In this document: positions 53,123-63,732 of the stretch, in pieces | How the letters are laid out: every line of letters starts with the position of its first letter | Numbering within the stretch: position 1 is the stretch's first letter | Source: Chlorops oryzae | Lineage: Eukaryota > Arthropoda > Insecta > Diptera > Chloropidae | Length of the DNA: 64,000 bases | Assembly: GCA_020466095.1 (NCBI GenBank) | Contig: CM035807.1 | Location: forward strand, 53,038,752-53,102,751 | Reading direction: 5' to 3' | The notes under the pieces: model-generated | Told to the model about the DNA's origin: nothing | Database searches by the model: none | The model's input: only the letters and a program-made list of their open reading frames with translations | Position numbers and translations under genes: made by a program

Positions 53123-53980
53123 TACTATCCGCACCATGCAAAAAAATTTTGTGGACACGCGATGGCATGTAATACCACGAGTACATTTGCATGTATAACC
53201 TTGCTGTATCCATCACATAATTTCGAAATGCTTCCACATTAATAGCAAAGCCGCAGGCCAAAGTGGTTTAAATCACTCCAATCCTTTGAATCAAACTTTC
53301 ATCGACACCAGTTATTTCTGAAGGTACAGTTCGTCTCTTGGAAAAATTGGCTAGCCGCGTTGCTGTTCGTTGTTCCACATCCCGGCTCCGGAATATCAAC
53401 CAGCAAACCCATTTCTTTTTTTAGACGATTAATAATAAATTTCTTGGTTGCGCCTTTTACGGGCTTATCGAAATCCTCTCTGGCTTGCCATTTTCTAATA
53501 TTAAATTTTAAGGCAATATTAAGCACACATTCAACACACCTTATCCAAGCGTGCAATGTTGACAGGCCATACTCATAAAGGCTGTCTTTAGGCTGTAATT
53601 TTTTAAGTGCACTTAGGTCGTTCATAATTTTTGGTGAAGCGCCACAAATTCCACAACATTGGGAAGAAGACTGTGCGATCGCTGAGAATATTTTCCCATC
53701 AATCATCGTCAAGTGAAAGTTATGGGTGACATTAAATACTTCGTCTCCTTCACATGTTTTTGTTGGAACTATTGCAGCTTTTTGAGCTTTTATATCATCT
53801 ACTGCTTTTTCCACTAACAACTTACTCTCTTTTTCAAAAATAAGTTTGATCGGCCTACAAAATCTTACAGAAGATGGGCGTGGATTGTGCCAACTAAGTT
53901 TATTATCGCCTGTTACCGCCGCCACTGTTTTATGCATTTCTATTTAACTAAATTTCTTGCTCATTTGCATACCTACATAC
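53123..53980 (-). pseudogene. Transib/RAG1-like transposase relic, N-terminal part
   Basis: The frame 53937-53299 includes RFCRPIKL, TMIDGKI, a Cys pair CCGICGASPKIMND, GLSTLHAWIRCVECVLNI, and GLLVDIPEPGCGTTNSN. A frameshift near 53330 leads to ITGVDESLIQRIGVI, a stop, then ACGFAINVEAFRNYVMDTA and SWYYMPSRVHKIFLHG up to the mariner. From memory these motifs belong to a widespread arthropod and hydra repeat family close to Transib, the relative of the RAG1 core. The family name is my recollection and should be verified. Broken by frameshift, stops and the mariner. Confidence 0.5.
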
Positions 53981-54439
53981 TTATTTGTTTTTTCTTATTC
54001 GCATACTTACAAATCTCATACCAGCTTATGTACCCACCGTGGTCACCTTGAAGTTGACTTTGATTATTTCTATTTTTAATAACGCAATAACTATGTAAAC
54101 TAATTTGCTTGCTCGCTTACGTTTACTGCATTGCAAAAATAGCCGAATTCAATGCTGAGGAAAAATATTGTGCATGGAAAAATTTCAGTTCGACGTAAGC
54201 CAGCAAGCCAACTGTTTTAAAGCGCTAGATCAACATTTAAATTACTTTTATTTCACGATCCGCGTGTTAATTAAGTAATATTAAAAAAAATTGATTAATG
54301 CTGTTAAGTCTTGTATCGCTGGCTTATTAAAAAACAATCGAACTTAACCATTCTTTAAAACATTTGCTAGAGTTTGAATTAAAAAAAAAAATTCCTCAAA
54401 GTAAATTTAAATTACACAAGTTTACAAATAAAGGCCAAC
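53981..54439. other. No feature recognised
   Basis: AT-rich stretch up to the palindrome. Confidence 0.5.
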
Positions 54440-56323
54440 TTTTGGACCAGAAAAACTGGATAGCGACCCTATAGGAATTTTTAGTGCTGATTCCGAATCT
54501 GGTACCCGTTTTTCTCTATCACGTCAAGTTTTTGAGAAATCGTTAAATAACGGTTTTTGACATTTTTACCTATAGTCTATGTCAATAATGAGGTCGTAGA
54601 CCCTATATGCCTTAACCGATTTCAAAGTTTTTGGTACTCATATGAAAGAGGAATGACAACGCAACATATCCTTTATACACAAATTTGGAATTGATTCAGT
54701 AACTTGGAAGCTATAGGGCAAAAAACGCGATGCTGATTTCCAATTTTTAGCGATTTTGTTTAAAAACTTGAAATTCAAATGGTTATAATTTCCGAACCAA
54801 GGCTGGTATTCCAGGTCTTAATACTTTGAATGAAAGAACAATCAATTGAAAAAGTTTTGAGCCTAAAACAAAAAAAATCCGTTGCGTCGTTCTAATTTTA
54901 TGAGGATTTTCGCTGAAAATGACAAAAACGAATTTTTATTTTTGGTATATTCTTCGCTCGTTCATATGTATATTTCAGTTCGAATTGTGTATGTTAATAA
55001 AACTGGCTTAAAAAACATAAAACTTAAATTCTATTTTAAACCTATCTTTAAAGATAAAACCAATTTAAACTTTAAAAATGAACAGAATTTGAACTGAGCC
55101 TTTTGTATTGTTTACTATCTGTTTCGCGTATAAGGGACCAGCAATAGTCACTCAACTGCTGGGTCTATTCAAAAATTTCGCAAAGGCGCTGCAGCGAGAT
55201 GGACCAGCCTTCCAATATTTGATTAAATTTTTTCCGAAAATTTCCTATGCCAAAATTAAAGAAGGTGTTTTTATTGGACCAGACATCAGAAAAATCATGC
55301 GTGATGAACACTTTTCGAAACATCTGTCACCTATAGAAGCAGCTGCTTGGTCATCATTTAAAGACGTTGTGGGAAATTTTTTGGGAAATAAAAAAAGCGA
55401 CAACTACATAAAAATAGTTGGAGGACTCTTGAAAAATTATCGAAAAATGGGAGTTCGGATGTCACTAAAAATACATTTTCTCCACTCACATTTGGATTTC
55501 TTCCCCGAAAACTTGGGCAAAACTAGCGACGAACAAGGAGAGCGCATTCACCAGGACCTACAGAGGATTGAAAAAAATTATAACGGCTTTTGGGATGAAG
55601 GAATGTTGAGTGACTATTGCTGGTCCTTTATACGCGAAACAGATAGTAAACAATACAAAAGGCTCAGTTCAAATTCTGTTCATTTTTTAAAGTTTAAATT
55701 GGTTTTAGCTTTAAAGATAGGTTTAAAATAGAATTTAAGTTTTATGTTTTTTAAGCCAGTTTTACCAACATACACAATTCGAACTGAAATATACATATGA
55801 ACGAGCGAAGAATATACCAAAAATAAAAATTCGTTTTTGTCATTTTCAGCGAAAATCCTCATAAAATTATAACGACGCAACGGATTTTTTTTGTTTTAGG
55901 CTCAAAACTTTTTCAATTGATTGTTCTTTCATTCAAAGTATTAAGACCTGGAATACCAGCCTTGGTTCGGAAATTATAACCATTTGAATTTCAAGTTTTT
56001 AAACAAAATCGCTAAAAATTGGAAATCAGCATCGCGTTTTTTGCCCTATAGCTTCCAAGTTACTGAATCAATTCCAAATTTGTGTATAAAGGATATGTTG
56101 CGTTGTCATTCCTCTTTCATATGAGTACCAAAGACTTTGAAATCGGTTAAGGCATATAGGGTCTACGACCTCATTATTGACATAGACTATAGGTAAAAAT
56201 GTCAAAAACCGTTATTTAACGATTTCTCAAAAACTTGACGTGATAGAGAAAAACGGATACCAGATCCGGAATCAGCACGAAAAATTCCTATAGGGTCGCT
56301 ATCCAGTTTCTCTGGTCCAAAAC
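54440..56323. mobile_element. 1.88-kb palindromic element (717-bp arms)
   Basis: The left arm 54440-55156 and right arm 55605-56323 are near-perfect inverted copies around a 448-bp loop. The outer ends are TTTTGGACCAG and its inverse. It could be a foldback element or a DNA transposon with very long terminal repeats. No certain target duplication. Confidence 0.9.
55108..55731 (+). CDS. Conserved repeat-encoded ORF spanning the palindrome loop
   Basis: An open frame that begins in the left arm, crosses the loop and ends in the right arm. Core motifs: MRDEHFSKHL, AWSSFKDVVGNFLGNKKSDNY, MSLKIHFLHSHLDFFPENLG, DEQGERIHQDLQRIEKNYNG, MLSDYCWSFIRE. I recall this family as very abundant in arthropod genomes and uncharacterised; no enzyme activity can be inferred. 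The start upstream of the loop is uncertain because that part is shared with the inverted arm. The section from SDYCW on also exists in inverted form in the left arm. Confidence 0.5.
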   Translation: MFTICFAYKGPAIVTQLLGLFKNFAKALQRDGPAFQYLIKFFPKISYAKIKEGVFIGPDIRKIMRDEHFSKHLSPIEAAAWSSFKDVVGNFLGNKKSDNYIKIVGGLLKNYRKMGVRMSLKIHFLHSHLDFFPENLGKTSDEQGERIHQDLQRIEKNYNGFWDEGMLSDYCWSFIRETDSKQYKRLSSNSVHFLKFKLVLALKIGLK

Positions 56324-56419
56324 CTTGTATACCTGTGTTATCGATAGACAGTTTTCGGTGCAATTTCTTGAAAGTAAACTTGAATTATTAAAAGACAATC
56401 GCCGGTACAGTGAGTCCAA

Positions 56420-57365
56420 AAAGTAATAAAACAATGTCGGAAAACGGTTTGAATTGTCGTAATTGTAAAAGTGTCGAAATTCGCATAAGCGTAAGTGCTT
56501 CTCCAGTAAGAAGTGTGGAGTAGACGGATGTGGAACAAAGCACCACCCTTTATTGCATAAAGCTCCGACAACAGCTTCCGACAGTAGTGCAAACGTCAAC
56601 TCACATAGTGCCGGCGAAGAAAAATCGTGTTTCAGAGTACTACCAGTTCGCGTATAAAATAAAGGGCAGTTCGGTACAAACATTCGCGTTCTTAGACGAA
56701 GGTTCGTCAGTCACACTAATGAAGCAGGATCTATACAAGCAATTTGGATTGAAAGGTGAAAAGGAGCCTTTAGAGCTGTGCTGGACAGGCGATACACCCA
56801 GATCAGAGTAAGACTCGGTCAAAATAAGTCTGGCAATTTCTGGCGTGTCCAACGAAGCCAGGTACACGCTCACCGATGTTTGTACAGTCTACAAACTTGG
56901 GCTGCGGCAGCAGTCATCGAAATTTGAAGACATCATGGAAAACCATCAATACTAAAAAGTACTACCAGTTCAATCCTACAAAAATGCGAAACCGACTGAT
57001 TGGCCTGAATAATTGGAGGATAGCAGTGCCTATCAAAATCCGCGAAGGCGCCCTCAATCAGCCGATAGCAACGAAGACTCGACTGGGATGGGCTATGCAG
57101 GGTTGTTCTACAACTTTGGGAACCACTACATCCTTAAATATTCATACGTTCGACAACGGTTATAAAATGTTACACTCGAATTGCCTAAACAAAAGCCGCT
57201 ATCATCAAAGGAAAACGAAAAAGCCATACAGACTTTTAAAGATAGAACGGAGAAAAGAACGAAAAAGTTCGAAGTCTGCCTACTGTGGAAGGATTATGAC
57301 GTCGAATTGCCCGAAAGCTAAGTGTTCTATGTTTTAAGTATGACTCAAAGATCGCGTGAAAATTT
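56420..57365 (+). pseudogene. BEL/Pao gag-protease relic
   Basis: On the + strand: a knuckle with KKCGVDGCGTKHHPLLH, the protease FLDEGSSVTLM, LCWTG, LIGLNNWRIAVPIKIREG, ATKTRLGWAMQG, LLWKDYDVELPES; all typical of BEL/Pao protease-to-RT regions, in at least three frames. It differs in sequence from the young BEL at 1206-9861. It stops at about 57365 at the jockey boundary. Confidence 0.75.
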
Positions 57366-59155
57366 AAAGGAAGTAAGCTTTGGATTTTATGTAGCAAACC
57401 GTCGTGCAAAACTTTGTCGAACGCTTGTTGCACGTCCAAGAAAAGTGCTGAGCAGTACTCGCGATGTTCAAAAGCGATTCTTGTTTCGTTGGTAATACGA
57501 TATACTTGCTCTATAGTACCGTGTTTTTTTCTGAATCCAAATTGGTGAGAAGGAATAATATGTTGTTCCTGAAGAAGTAGAGTCAATTTGGATACCAGAA
57601 GTTTTTCGAATAACTTTGAAATGCAAGGAAGGAGACTTATGGGTGTGTAAGAGGAAGTTTGCGTAGGTGTTTTACCGGGTTTAGTCACCATTTTAATAAC
57701 CGACCGTTTCCAATCTTTTGGAAAATAACCATACTTTATAATAGAATTCAAAAGCACAGTTAAAAATACTACTGCTACGAAAGGTACATTTTTTTTAACT
57801 TTTTCGGAGTAATAAGATCATGTCCGGGGGCTTTTTTTTTACAGACTAATTCACTTTTTATGGCATTAGATACCTCACTCGGAATAAAGTTTGCGCGAAT
57901 TCTGTTTGTGTTTTCGGAATGAGTTGGAAAATTGTGTACAATAGTGCTCGGGTTTGATTGAATAACTCTACTAAGGTGTACTGCAAAAGCCGTTGCTTTC
58001 TCTTCGTCGGATCGCGCCCACCCATTGTTAGGTCTACGAATAGGTGACTCACTATATACAGGATTCTTAAAAGTGCGGCTCGCTAACCACATAGACTCCC
58101 GACTTACACCCTGGACTAAGTGGCTTTTTTAGATTTCATTTTCTCTGATTAAGCCAGTCTAAGCTTTTTTTCAGCGTCATTTAGTCTATCTTTTGCAAAT
58201 GGTTACCGGAATCGTTGCCATTCGCACCTGCATCTTCGTTTTTCGGCGACAAGGTTTTCAATTTCTATATTGGTCCGGGTTTTTCTAGTCCCGTCTTTCG
58301 TACAAGGAGTAGAACTTTTCGCTGCTGATTCAAGAATGGATGAAAAAACAGTTACGGCGTCATCAATATACTCATTGCAGTCTATTTTATAATTAGTATG
58401 TATATGCCAACTTATATACTTTTTGTACTTCAGCCATTTAGTCCTGGGATTTGTAAGGCTGATTGAACGTTCGAGTTTTATTGGATACTTGTGTAATAGA
58501 AATACAACAGGCGAATGATCCGACGAGAGGTCAGATGTCGCTTTTGCTGAAATAAGTTCTCTTGCAATACCCTTATTGATCCCGAAATCTAAGAGGTCAG
58601 GAATTTTTTGGAGGTCTGATGGCCAGTAAGTTGGTTGCCTTGGGGACACAAAGTCCAGAGCATTATTTTTATTAATTTTTGTCTTGTATAATTGTTTCCC
58701 CTTAGAATTGGAGATTCGCGAGCCCCAGAAAGTATGCTTTGCATTATAGTCACCTGCTCCAAGAAACTTATCCCCTAGTGTCACAAAGAAATCTAGAAAC
58801 ATTTTTTCTGTAATACTGAAGCGAGGTGGGCAATATATCGCCGATAAAACGATATTTTACAACGTAATACTACGCAAAGTGTCGTTGCTTGAAGGAAATC
58901 ATAACTATAGGAATCTAGAGGAAAATGTTGAATTCTTTTGCGAATAAGTATATCAGTGCCTCCATGCGCCTTTACGTCTGGATGGTTGGTTTGATAGAAT
59001 ATGTAGCCGGGGATAGAAAAGAAGTTTTTATTTGTTAAATGAGTTTCGGAGAGGAGCAACACGTCAATTTTCTCTTGGTTTAAAAAACTCTGAAATTCCA
59101 GCTTATGCTTGGTTAACCCATTCGAATTCCACGCACAAATTTTCAAGACACTCAT
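57366..59155 (-). pseudogene. Jockey ORF2 (endonuclease and part of RT), copy B
   Basis: Starts at the ATG 59155 (AWNSNGL, LLSETH), shifts frame near 58800 to GAGDYNAKHTFWGS and SDHSPVVF (endonuclease Asp/Asn and His), then at about 58090 into a linker with KKKAPGHDLITP, and at 57757 into RT (SYTPISLLPCISKLFEK, HQFGFRKKH, LFLDVQQAFDKV). The YXDD/FADD box is lost because the copy is truncated. Confidence 0.85.
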
Positions 59156-59215
59156 TTTTTCTCCAAAACTGCAGTCAAAAGTTAATCGAACTTTTCCATC
59201 ATTTGCACAAGTACA

Positions 59216-61671
59216 TTCAAAGTTTGAGATAGACTGAGTATGATTACTTCAAGATTGCTATTCGTGTTATCAGGGGGATTAACAGTGCTCGCGGACTTTA
59301 ATGCATCAGCATAGGAAATTCCTGAGGTCACAAGGTTGTTATTAGAATTTGAAGGGGTTATTGGTGCGGAAAATTTATATTTTTAGAAGGATTTCTTACC
59401 GATTCTTGCTTTACATTCAAACGTTTTTTTAGGTCTTGACAAACTAAGCAACCTCTGTAATTTGCAGTATGGTTAGCTTGACAATTACTACATTTTATTA
59501 ATCTGCGTTCGTTTTGAGCTTTTTTTTGAAAACTGAGCTATGATGAAACTCGCCACAAACTACGCAAATGGTGCGCAAGAGGCAATACGACTTTGTGTGT
59601 CTAAACTCTTGACAGTTGGCACATTGAACTGGACCATTTCTTTTGTGTAGCTCTTCGACCGATATTTTGCGATGTAAGAAGAATTGTAAATTATATATGG
59701 GATGAATTCCGTTTTTCTTCAGCTTTAAGTTGTCAGGCAACAAATCTACTTTAAACATAGGCTGTGGAGCTTTAGATTTATTAAATATATTTATAACGGA
59801 TCTAGCGTGAAAGCCCTTTTCCCCCAGTTCGTTTTTTATGCCATTTGTGTCAACGTCTGCTTCAATACCTTTGATCACAACTGTAAAGCCTTTGCTACTC
59901 TTTAGCTGGTATGTATAAAAATTTTTGTTATTAGCTTTGAGCTCTTTTACAACCCTGCGGAAATTATCTTTCGTTTTCGTTTGTATTTTAGTTTCGTGAA
60001 TATTACCCTCTGTTAGGGGAACAACTGTTGGGATATAGGGTGCTAGCGCTCAGACACAGTCGAGCGTATAAACGTTCCTTTATTCCAACACCAAATTATA
60101 GGAAACAAGCGCTCAGACAAAGTCGAGCGTATAAATGTTCCTATAAACCTCTTTAAATAAAAGAGTGAAGTTTATATTTTATCTTTTCTTTTATTTAATG
60201 ATCCTTATGTCTAAGACAGGGTTTAATTCACTGTTAAGCTGCTAACACTACTTTACAATTTCCCTATGTCCTTAATTATACTTTTAACGCCGTGGCTCGT
60301 ATGTACGCACGTCAAGAGACTTCCGAAAACCAGTCTGCTCTTTCTGTGTCCGAAGCTCTCTTTTTATAGGCCAATATTGCTGATCGGCAATATTGGATAT
60401 CGCTGATGATGCTTTCCAAAACCTCTTGCATAAGATTCACCTGCAAGTCTATCTTTGCTGCTGCTATTCTCATATCGTCGTTGTTGTTGTTGTAGGTCGG
60501 TGTTTGGTGGCGTTGAACCTTGCGCAGAACTTATGACGCGTCAGCTCGTGCCTCCCGTGTTTTCCCTTGCTCACCGAAAGCTCGCCAAAGCTATCCCGTT
60601 GTTAGTGTGTTGTTGTTGTTGCCAGCGATCGAGCTCTTCAGCATAGCTTAGACAGTTGCAATGTTGACTTGCCGGCTCGTTTCCCTCATACTTGACACCT
60701 AGCTGCCCGTGCCTATCATTGCTGTCGCTCCGTTAATTCTCTCCCGCCGTTCTAATTCTCGGGTTTCACCCACTGGCTTTTAGCATTGCGATCGTGGGCT
60801 TGGAGTGATTTCACAACCGCTGCCGTCTGCCGAAACTTCTGGGTCTCATATTACATTCATTTCATTTGGGCGATTGCTGCTAAGGCTAATTTTACAATTG
60901 CACTGGTTGAGTCTTCGCGCTGGTTCTTGTTATTGCACTTTTAATGGCAAAGATTGGGAGGTATAGCATAGTTGTTCGTCTGTGACTCGCAACACAACAT
61001 AGAAATTGTTGTTTCCTAACAAACCAGTTAATTTGGCAACGAGTGCACTAGAGTTCCGCTCGCGCAAGTAGATTGGCGGTGGTTTAAGAGTTTTAACTGG
61101 CTGAGATTCGGCATTTTCGCTGATAGTTTCAGCTAGAGAAGCGAAACGGTTTCCCGCTAGTGTTGTTTGGAGAGGAATTTCCGTTTTATTTAACTTGGCC
61201 CTTGCATCATTTTTTTCCGACAGGACTTCTTTTCTTCTTCATAATATTAATATACCTATGCGTACCGATCAGCACCAGTTGCTGTTCATTTACCTTTTTA
61301 CTCATTTTTTCCGAGTCAACTATATTGGGTTGTTTGGACGAAACGGGGTTAGTTTGAGCACTAGGAAATGTGGGTGTAGGGTAACCAGAACTCGAACTTT
61401 CTAAAGTGTTGTTGGTCCTATTATCCTTGCTGGCACAGCAATTTATTCCACTAGTAGATCGCGATCTTTGTCTCTCACATTGACTGTTTATGTTGGAAAT
61501 TTGGCTTGTACCTGGCTGTATACTGTTGGAATGGTCCAGGTTGAGACCATCTTGCAAAAGTTTTCGACTGGGAAATTGTGGAGCTTGGCTTATTGCGCCA
61601 TATGTAAGTCCAGCTGACTTATGATTCGTGTCTAGGCTACTCAAGGGAGATAATCTATCCACTGGCATCAA
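59216..61671 (-). pseudogene. Jockey ORF1 copy B, split by a solo LTR
   Basis: The N-terminal frame 61671-61207 is Ser/Gln/Asn-rich. A frameshift near 61210 follows, and the protein resumes to the LTR at 60994. Left of the LTR it continues, with a PMFKVDLLPDN stretch and knuckles (CANCQEFRHTKSYC, CVVCGEFHHSSV). Parts correspond to 9875-11137 in copy A, which lacks the LTR here. Confidence 0.8.
60028..60994. repeat. Solo LTR, 967 bp
   Basis: TGTTGGGATA...TCGCAACA, with the 4-bp duplication CAAC on both sides (60024-60027, 60995-60998). The empty site is visible in jockey copy A (ggaacaacatgaaa near 10688). 4-bp duplications fit gypsy-class elements. An internal direct repeat of about 35 bp (gcgctcagacaca.. 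at 60049 and 60108) lies near its left end. Orientation not determined. No other copy in the window. Confidence 0.9.
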
Positions 61672-62039
61672 CTTCTTTAATTAGATTGCTAGCCGGCAGA
61701 TGGCGGCTGTAAACAGCTACAGAGACCAGCTGTCTCTCTCTCGGGTTTGTCTGTAATTGGGTTACAATGTAAATCCAATTCACGTATGTATGTATGCTTA
61801 TCACAATACTTATCTTTATTTACAGCGCCGGAAAATCCACAAATTAAATGGGCTGACACTGAATTTCTTCTCGAACCTCGAGCTGGATCCTTTTTGAGCG
61901 TTCGCTCAAGTTTGGTTGAGTTTAATTTTTCTCGGGATTTTAATTTAATTTTAACAAATTTTGTTTACAGGAGCTCAAATTTTAACCGCTTCACTCGACC
62001 AGGGTTGCCGAATTAAAAAAAAAATATATATTCAAGCTA

Positions 62040-62860
62040 AGCATTGTAACAAGCGTTTTCCCAGAAGAACTTAAATCTGCTGCCGTTGTTCCTCTTTAAA
62101 AGGAGGATCCATACCATATTCAAAATTATAGACCGATTTACTTGCTTTCTACGTTTTCAAAAGTTTTTTGCTTCTCTAGCAAAAACAAATTTTCTATGTC
62201 CGGAACAGTTTGGCTTTAGAGCTGGAGTATCAACTGAAGATGCGCTTCTATATTTTAATTCTTATTAAATGAAAGGGTTGGATGGTAAAAAGTCTTGCGC
62301 TTCTCTTTTTGTTGATATAACAAAAGCTTTCGATATGGTTGATCATAAAATTCATCTAGAAATAATGTACAAAATAGGGTCTATTTTTGACTGGTTTACT
62401 TCTTTTCTCTTCCAGCGTTCACAATATGTAAAACATGGCAATGTCTAAAGTGATCGTTGTCACATTCAACTGGGCGTCCCACAGGGCTCAGTTTTAGGCC
62501 TTTTTTTCTGATAAACATCAACCCAATTTTTTTTACAGAGTACTCGTGCAAAAATTACTGCCTTTTTGCATGACTTAGCCATATGCTATAGTTCTTTAAC
62601 CCAGTTTCAATTGGTTTGTGACGTAAATCCCGATGTGCATGTCCTTAGAAAATAGTTTTTCGCCATAAGCTCAATATTAGCAACAAACCAAGCCTAATGC
62701 ATTCTAGTCTTTCTTAACAACAAACTCCCAACTGTTGCATAATTTATCATGATCCATGGTGGGATCCACAATTTAACCAGCGCCTTTTTTGAAAAAGAAA
62801 AGCGTAATCGAAAATGTTGTAAAATCGAGATAGTAAACTGTTTCAAGTACCTATTCTTTT
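62040..62860 (+). pseudogene. Non-LTR RT relic on + strand
   Basis: Recognisable in three frames: FPEELKSAAVVPL, PEQFGFRAGVSTEDALLYF, FVDITKAFDMVDHKI, IQLGVPQGSVLG and AFLHDLAIC, where FADD would be expected but the box reads FLHD. The end (NCFKYL) runs into the left arm of the hairpin at 62850. Stops and shifts throughout. Confidence 0.75.
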
Positions 62861-63262
62861 TAATGCCTAGATATCTGTCTCTGTCAATGAAATTCAGTTT
62901 CAATGAAGGAGCAAACCACATTAATAACAAATTAATTCTTACAAAAAATTTATTAATAGCAAATTAAAACACTATGGATTTGAAAAAAAAAACCAATATA
63001 ACCAAAAATCCATTTTGTTCACTCGCAAATTGCAGTAACATTGTTGTATTTTTTGGCAGGACAATACAAGAGAAGACAACAATGTTATTGTAATTTGCGA
63101 GTTTTAATATTTGATTTGTTTCAATTCGACTAGAGTATTTTACTTTGTTATTGATAAATTTTTTCTTAAAATAAATATGTTATTAATTTGCTTTGCTCCT
63201 GCATTAAAACTCAATTTCATTGACAGGGACAGGATTGTAGACATTAAAAAGAATTTTGGCCC
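62850..63262. repeat. Hairpin (foldback) element, copy 2
   Basis: Arms of about 200 bp around a centre near 63055 (tttttggcaggacaatac). The left arm stays in frame with the upstream RT relic. The right arm is the inverse. It matches the hairpin at 17383-17818. Confidence 0.85.
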
Positions 63263-63722
63263 ACCTATGTTCCGTGTATTCTATCTTCTTATTTTTCCTA
63301 CTTTAAAGATCTTGTTGCACAATTTTTTACTTATATTACATATTATAGATTCTGGCATTGAACACCGCTTTTTTTGTAGTAATAATGCCACCACTTCTCA
63401 TTCTTATTCTTATTATATGAAGTTCTTTATAACATAAATTTAAATTTAACTTTATTTTTATAAGGAATGAAGAAATAATAAGTAATAATAATAATAATCT
63501 ATACTTATACCAAAAAAATTTTTTTTGAGTCCCAGCCCGGCACGAACACAAATCGAACACTTCGAAAAAGCCCGGGACCGCACGAAAATATTTGAGTTAA
63601 AGCCCGGCCCGCACAGTGGTCCGAAACACCAATCTAGATGGAAAAAAGTCATAACTTGCTTTTTCGAAGGCGTATCAAAATCAAATTTTGCATGCGTAAA
63701 ATTGATATCTTAACATACGTCC
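63050..63722. repeat. Half hairpin plus GC-rich repeat, copy 2
   Basis: Second copy of 50804-51374, very similar apart from the extra ~100 bp at 63170-63270. Contains 'cccagcccggcacg', 'agcccgggaccgc' and 'aaagcccggcccgc'. Confidence 0.75.
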
Positions 63723-63732
63723 AATTAACCTA

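Larger units (their letters stand above)
57366..62010 (-). mobile_element. Jockey-like retrotransposon copy B
   Basis: Same family as copy A. 5' end near 62010 (alignment with 11685), 3'-truncated inside RT at about 57366. Split by a solo LTR at 60028-60994. Confidence 0.85.

Noticed and set aside
57236..57365. Extension of jockey RT frame leftward
   Set aside because: This stretch is better explained as antisense of the BEL relic (LLWKDYDVELPES on the + strand).
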